Origin: Streptomyces pristinaespiralis
GTDB lineage: Bacteria > Actinomycetota > Actinomycetes > Streptomycetales > Streptomycetaceae
Direction: 5' to 3'
DNA length: 64,000 bases
NCBI RefSeq assembly: GCF_001278075.1
Contig: NZ_CP011340.1
Location: 930,001-994,000, forward strand
The translations under genes and the position numbers were made by a program. The notes under the pieces are model-generated. The model had not been told where the DNA came from and made no database searches. It saw only the letters and a list, made by a program, of their open reading frames with translations. Of the stretch, positions 62,678 through 64,000 are shown in pieces (positions within the stretch are counted from its first letter, which is position 1; each line of letters opens with the position of its first letter).

Positions 62678-63781
62678 TTGTTCGTCTTCGTGTGCGCGGG
62701 GTGCGACGCCGAGCTGACCGCCCCGTTGTCCCAGGTCGCCCTGCCGGTCCACGCCCACCAGCAGTACGGCAACGGCCTCCAACTGCCGGTGCTCATGGAG
62801 CCGGGGACATTCGCCGTGGAGCCGGAGCCCTGGGGCCCGCCATGGCGGAGGTGGGAGGAGATCGGTCCGGACGAGGCCGCGGCCCGCGGCGTCCACGCCC
62901 CGGTCCACGGCCTGTCCGACGGCGCGCCCGGTGCGATCGTCATCGCCCCCGGAGACACCCGTGGCGTCGTGCTGATCCCTGAGAGGCGCGGCGGCGCCTG
63001 CTGCGGCCTGGCCGCAGGCGACGGCCCCAACACGGCCTGCGCGGCGTGCGGTCTGCCGGTGGCGAGCCGGATCGACGACTGCTCGCTCTGGCAGGCCATG
63101 TGGCTCGCCCCGGACGCCGTGCGCCGCATCCCCGTCGAAGGCACCGACGCCGGACCGCTCTCCTGGGCGGAGCTGATGGCAAAGGGGAAGGGCGTGTCCC
63201 CGTTCGAACCGATCACCGGGTGGGGATCGCCGTCCGGGGCGAGCGAACGGTGGTCGTGGAGCCCGCAGTGGGTGGCGGCAGCCGGGAGCGCGCTCGCCCA
63301 CCTCGTGGCGGCTTCGGAAGGCCGGGCGGTGACCGTCCCGGACGGTCTGGCCGCGCGGATGTTCCAACGCCCCCTCGACGCCTTGCTGCCGGCCGGTCCG
63401 GCGCGGCGCGCCGTCCTCGCCGGACCGGGGCAGGCCGCCGTCGCCGCGGACGCCGACATCCTCCTCGTACCGTCCCATCCGCAGACCGGGGAGCTCTGGG
63501 ACCCGGCCGGGTCCGCCACCCCGCGGCACTTGGTGCCGTTGCCGTTCGGGGTGTGGTTCCGGCTGGTCTTTCCCGAGCCGCAGTTGCCCGTCCCCGCGTC
63601 GCGGCTCATGCCCGACGACGTCCTTCGCGACGACCCGCCCCCACCGGCCGTCGACGACGACTTCCGGTTCGACCGGGGAGCGTTCCACCGCACGCTGGCC
63701 CGGCTGCCGGCCGTCCGCAGCCCGTGGCTGCGCGAGATCTTCGAGCACCCGACCCGACACACGCACCCGGGCGCCTTCTAG
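62678..63781 (+). CDS. Cys-rich hypothetical protein
   Basis: TTG 62678 is favoured because GGAGG lies 5 bases upstream; a GTG at 62690 is further away. The 367-residue protein opens with FVFVCAGCDAELTAPLSQVALP, a CxxC knuckle, and has a second Cys cluster (GACCGL, then CAACGLPVASRIDDC) near 105-130 that suggests zinc binding. The middle has ERWSWSPQWVAAAGSALAHLVA and the C-terminus HRTLARLPAVRSPWLREIFEHP. It looks like an unnamed Streptomyces family. No signal peptide; function unknown. Confidence 0.8.
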   Translation: MFVFVCAGCDAELTAPLSQVALPVHAHQQYGNGLQLPVLMEPGTFAVEPEPWGPPWRRWEEIGPDEAAARGVHAPVHGLSDGAPGAIVIAPGDTRGVVLIPERRGGACCGLAAGDGPNTACAACGLPVASRIDDCSLWQAMWLAPDAVRRIPVEGTDAGPLSWAELMAKGKGVSPFEPITGWGSPSGASERWSWSPQWVAAAGSALAHLVAASEGRAVTVPDGLAARMFQRPLDALLPAGPARRAVLAGPGQAAVAADADILLVPSHPQTGELWDPAGSATPRHLVPLPFGVWFRLVFPEPQLPVPASRLMPDDVLRDDPPPPAVDDDFRFDRGAFHRTLARLPAVRSPWLREIFEHPTRHTHPGAF

Positions 63782-64000
63782 CCGGCCTGCGGAACGCTCC
63801 GGGGCCCTGCCCCGTCGCGGCCGGCTCCTCCACCATGCCGCGGCAGTCGCCTCCGCCCCGCCGCGAGCCGCTTCCGCCATGTCGCCGCCGGCACTTCCGC
63901 CGTGTCGCGGCGGCCTCCGCCATGCCGCGGCCGGCACTTCCGCCATGCCGTGACCGCCGCGCGCTGGCGGCAGCAGCGCGCCGAATCGCTCACCGCGTCC
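63782..64000. repeat. Trailing region with 21-23-bp repeats, no gene seen
   Basis: From about 63830 to 63960 the sequence repeats units like TTCCGCCATGTCGCCGCC with a CGGCAC ending, at least four times and imperfectly. Minus-strand frames across it are Arg-rich and look like composition artefacts. The window ends before another gene is visible. Confidence 0.6.

Noticed and set aside
63778..63993. Minus-strand Arg/Ala-rich frames at the window end
   Set aside because: They translate the 21-23-bp repeats and have no ribosome site or family resemblance.

Overview
The window is high-GC actinobacterial chromosome, almost certainly Streptomyces or a close relative. Codon third positions are strongly G/C, many genes use GTG starts or ATGA/GTGA stop-start overlaps, and the content is typical of that genus: SpoIIE-type phosphatases, ECF41 sigma factor, Rpf/LysM/M23 cell-wall enzyme, secreted polysaccharidases with TP-rich linkers, DUF1990/YndJ/LMF, SMI1/KNR4 and DUF6332. 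I saw no tRNA, rRNA, CRISPR array, insertion sequence or prophage.

Layout. 1-6.5 kb: end of a cation:proton antiporter, a PAS-GAF-PP2C-ATPase phosphatase, a lipoprotein, and a yndJ-DUF1990-lipase-maturation-factor operon behind a promoter with two palindromic operators. 6.5-11.4 kb: a 56-residue protein gene, an unusual zinc-ribbon SDR, a DMT permease and a resuscitation/M23 protein. 11.5-18.9 kb: a minus-strand polyol/sugar operon (DeoR regulator, solute-binding lipoprotein, two permeases, zinc dehydrogenase, PfkB kinase) followed by a ROK regulator. 19.2-23.6 kb: gnd, a proline-rich peptide, a racemase-family protein, an MBL-fold protein and panD. 23.9-34.8 kb: a catabolic region with an acyl-CoA ligase, a divergent AraC regulator and a six-gene run (beta-keto acid cleavage enzyme, quinone oxidoreductase, TauD dioxygenase, MFS permease, alpha/beta hydrolase, acetoacetyl-CoA synthetase). 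35-41 kb: PolX, a DUF998 protein and two secreted pectate lyases. 41-50.3 kb: GNAT, SMI1/KNR4, a Cys-rich protein, DUF2975 plus its Xre regulator, dihydrolipoyl dehydrogenase, NmrA/MarR/HxlR/SnoaL genes and a GH5 mannanase with a CebR-type box. 50.4-64 kb: two more PP2C phosphatases, a HAD hydrolase, a two-gene NTPase plus membrane-tethered binding-protein unit, a variant OMP decarboxylase, YunG, DUF1304-TetR, ECF41 and hypothetical proteins.

How the parts work together. Three carbon-acquisition modules stand out: polyol uptake and oxidation to a phosphorylated sugar, a beta-keto-acid route ending in acetoacetyl-CoA, and secreted plant-wall depolymerases (pectate lyases, mannanase) with LacI-type boxes upstream. 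The most system-like uncharacterised unit is the coupled NTPase and periplasmic-binding-fold pair at 53.2-56.7 kb, which has no transporter partners. Several promoters carry readable operators, five genes look leaderless, and short tandem repeats recur at gene ends.
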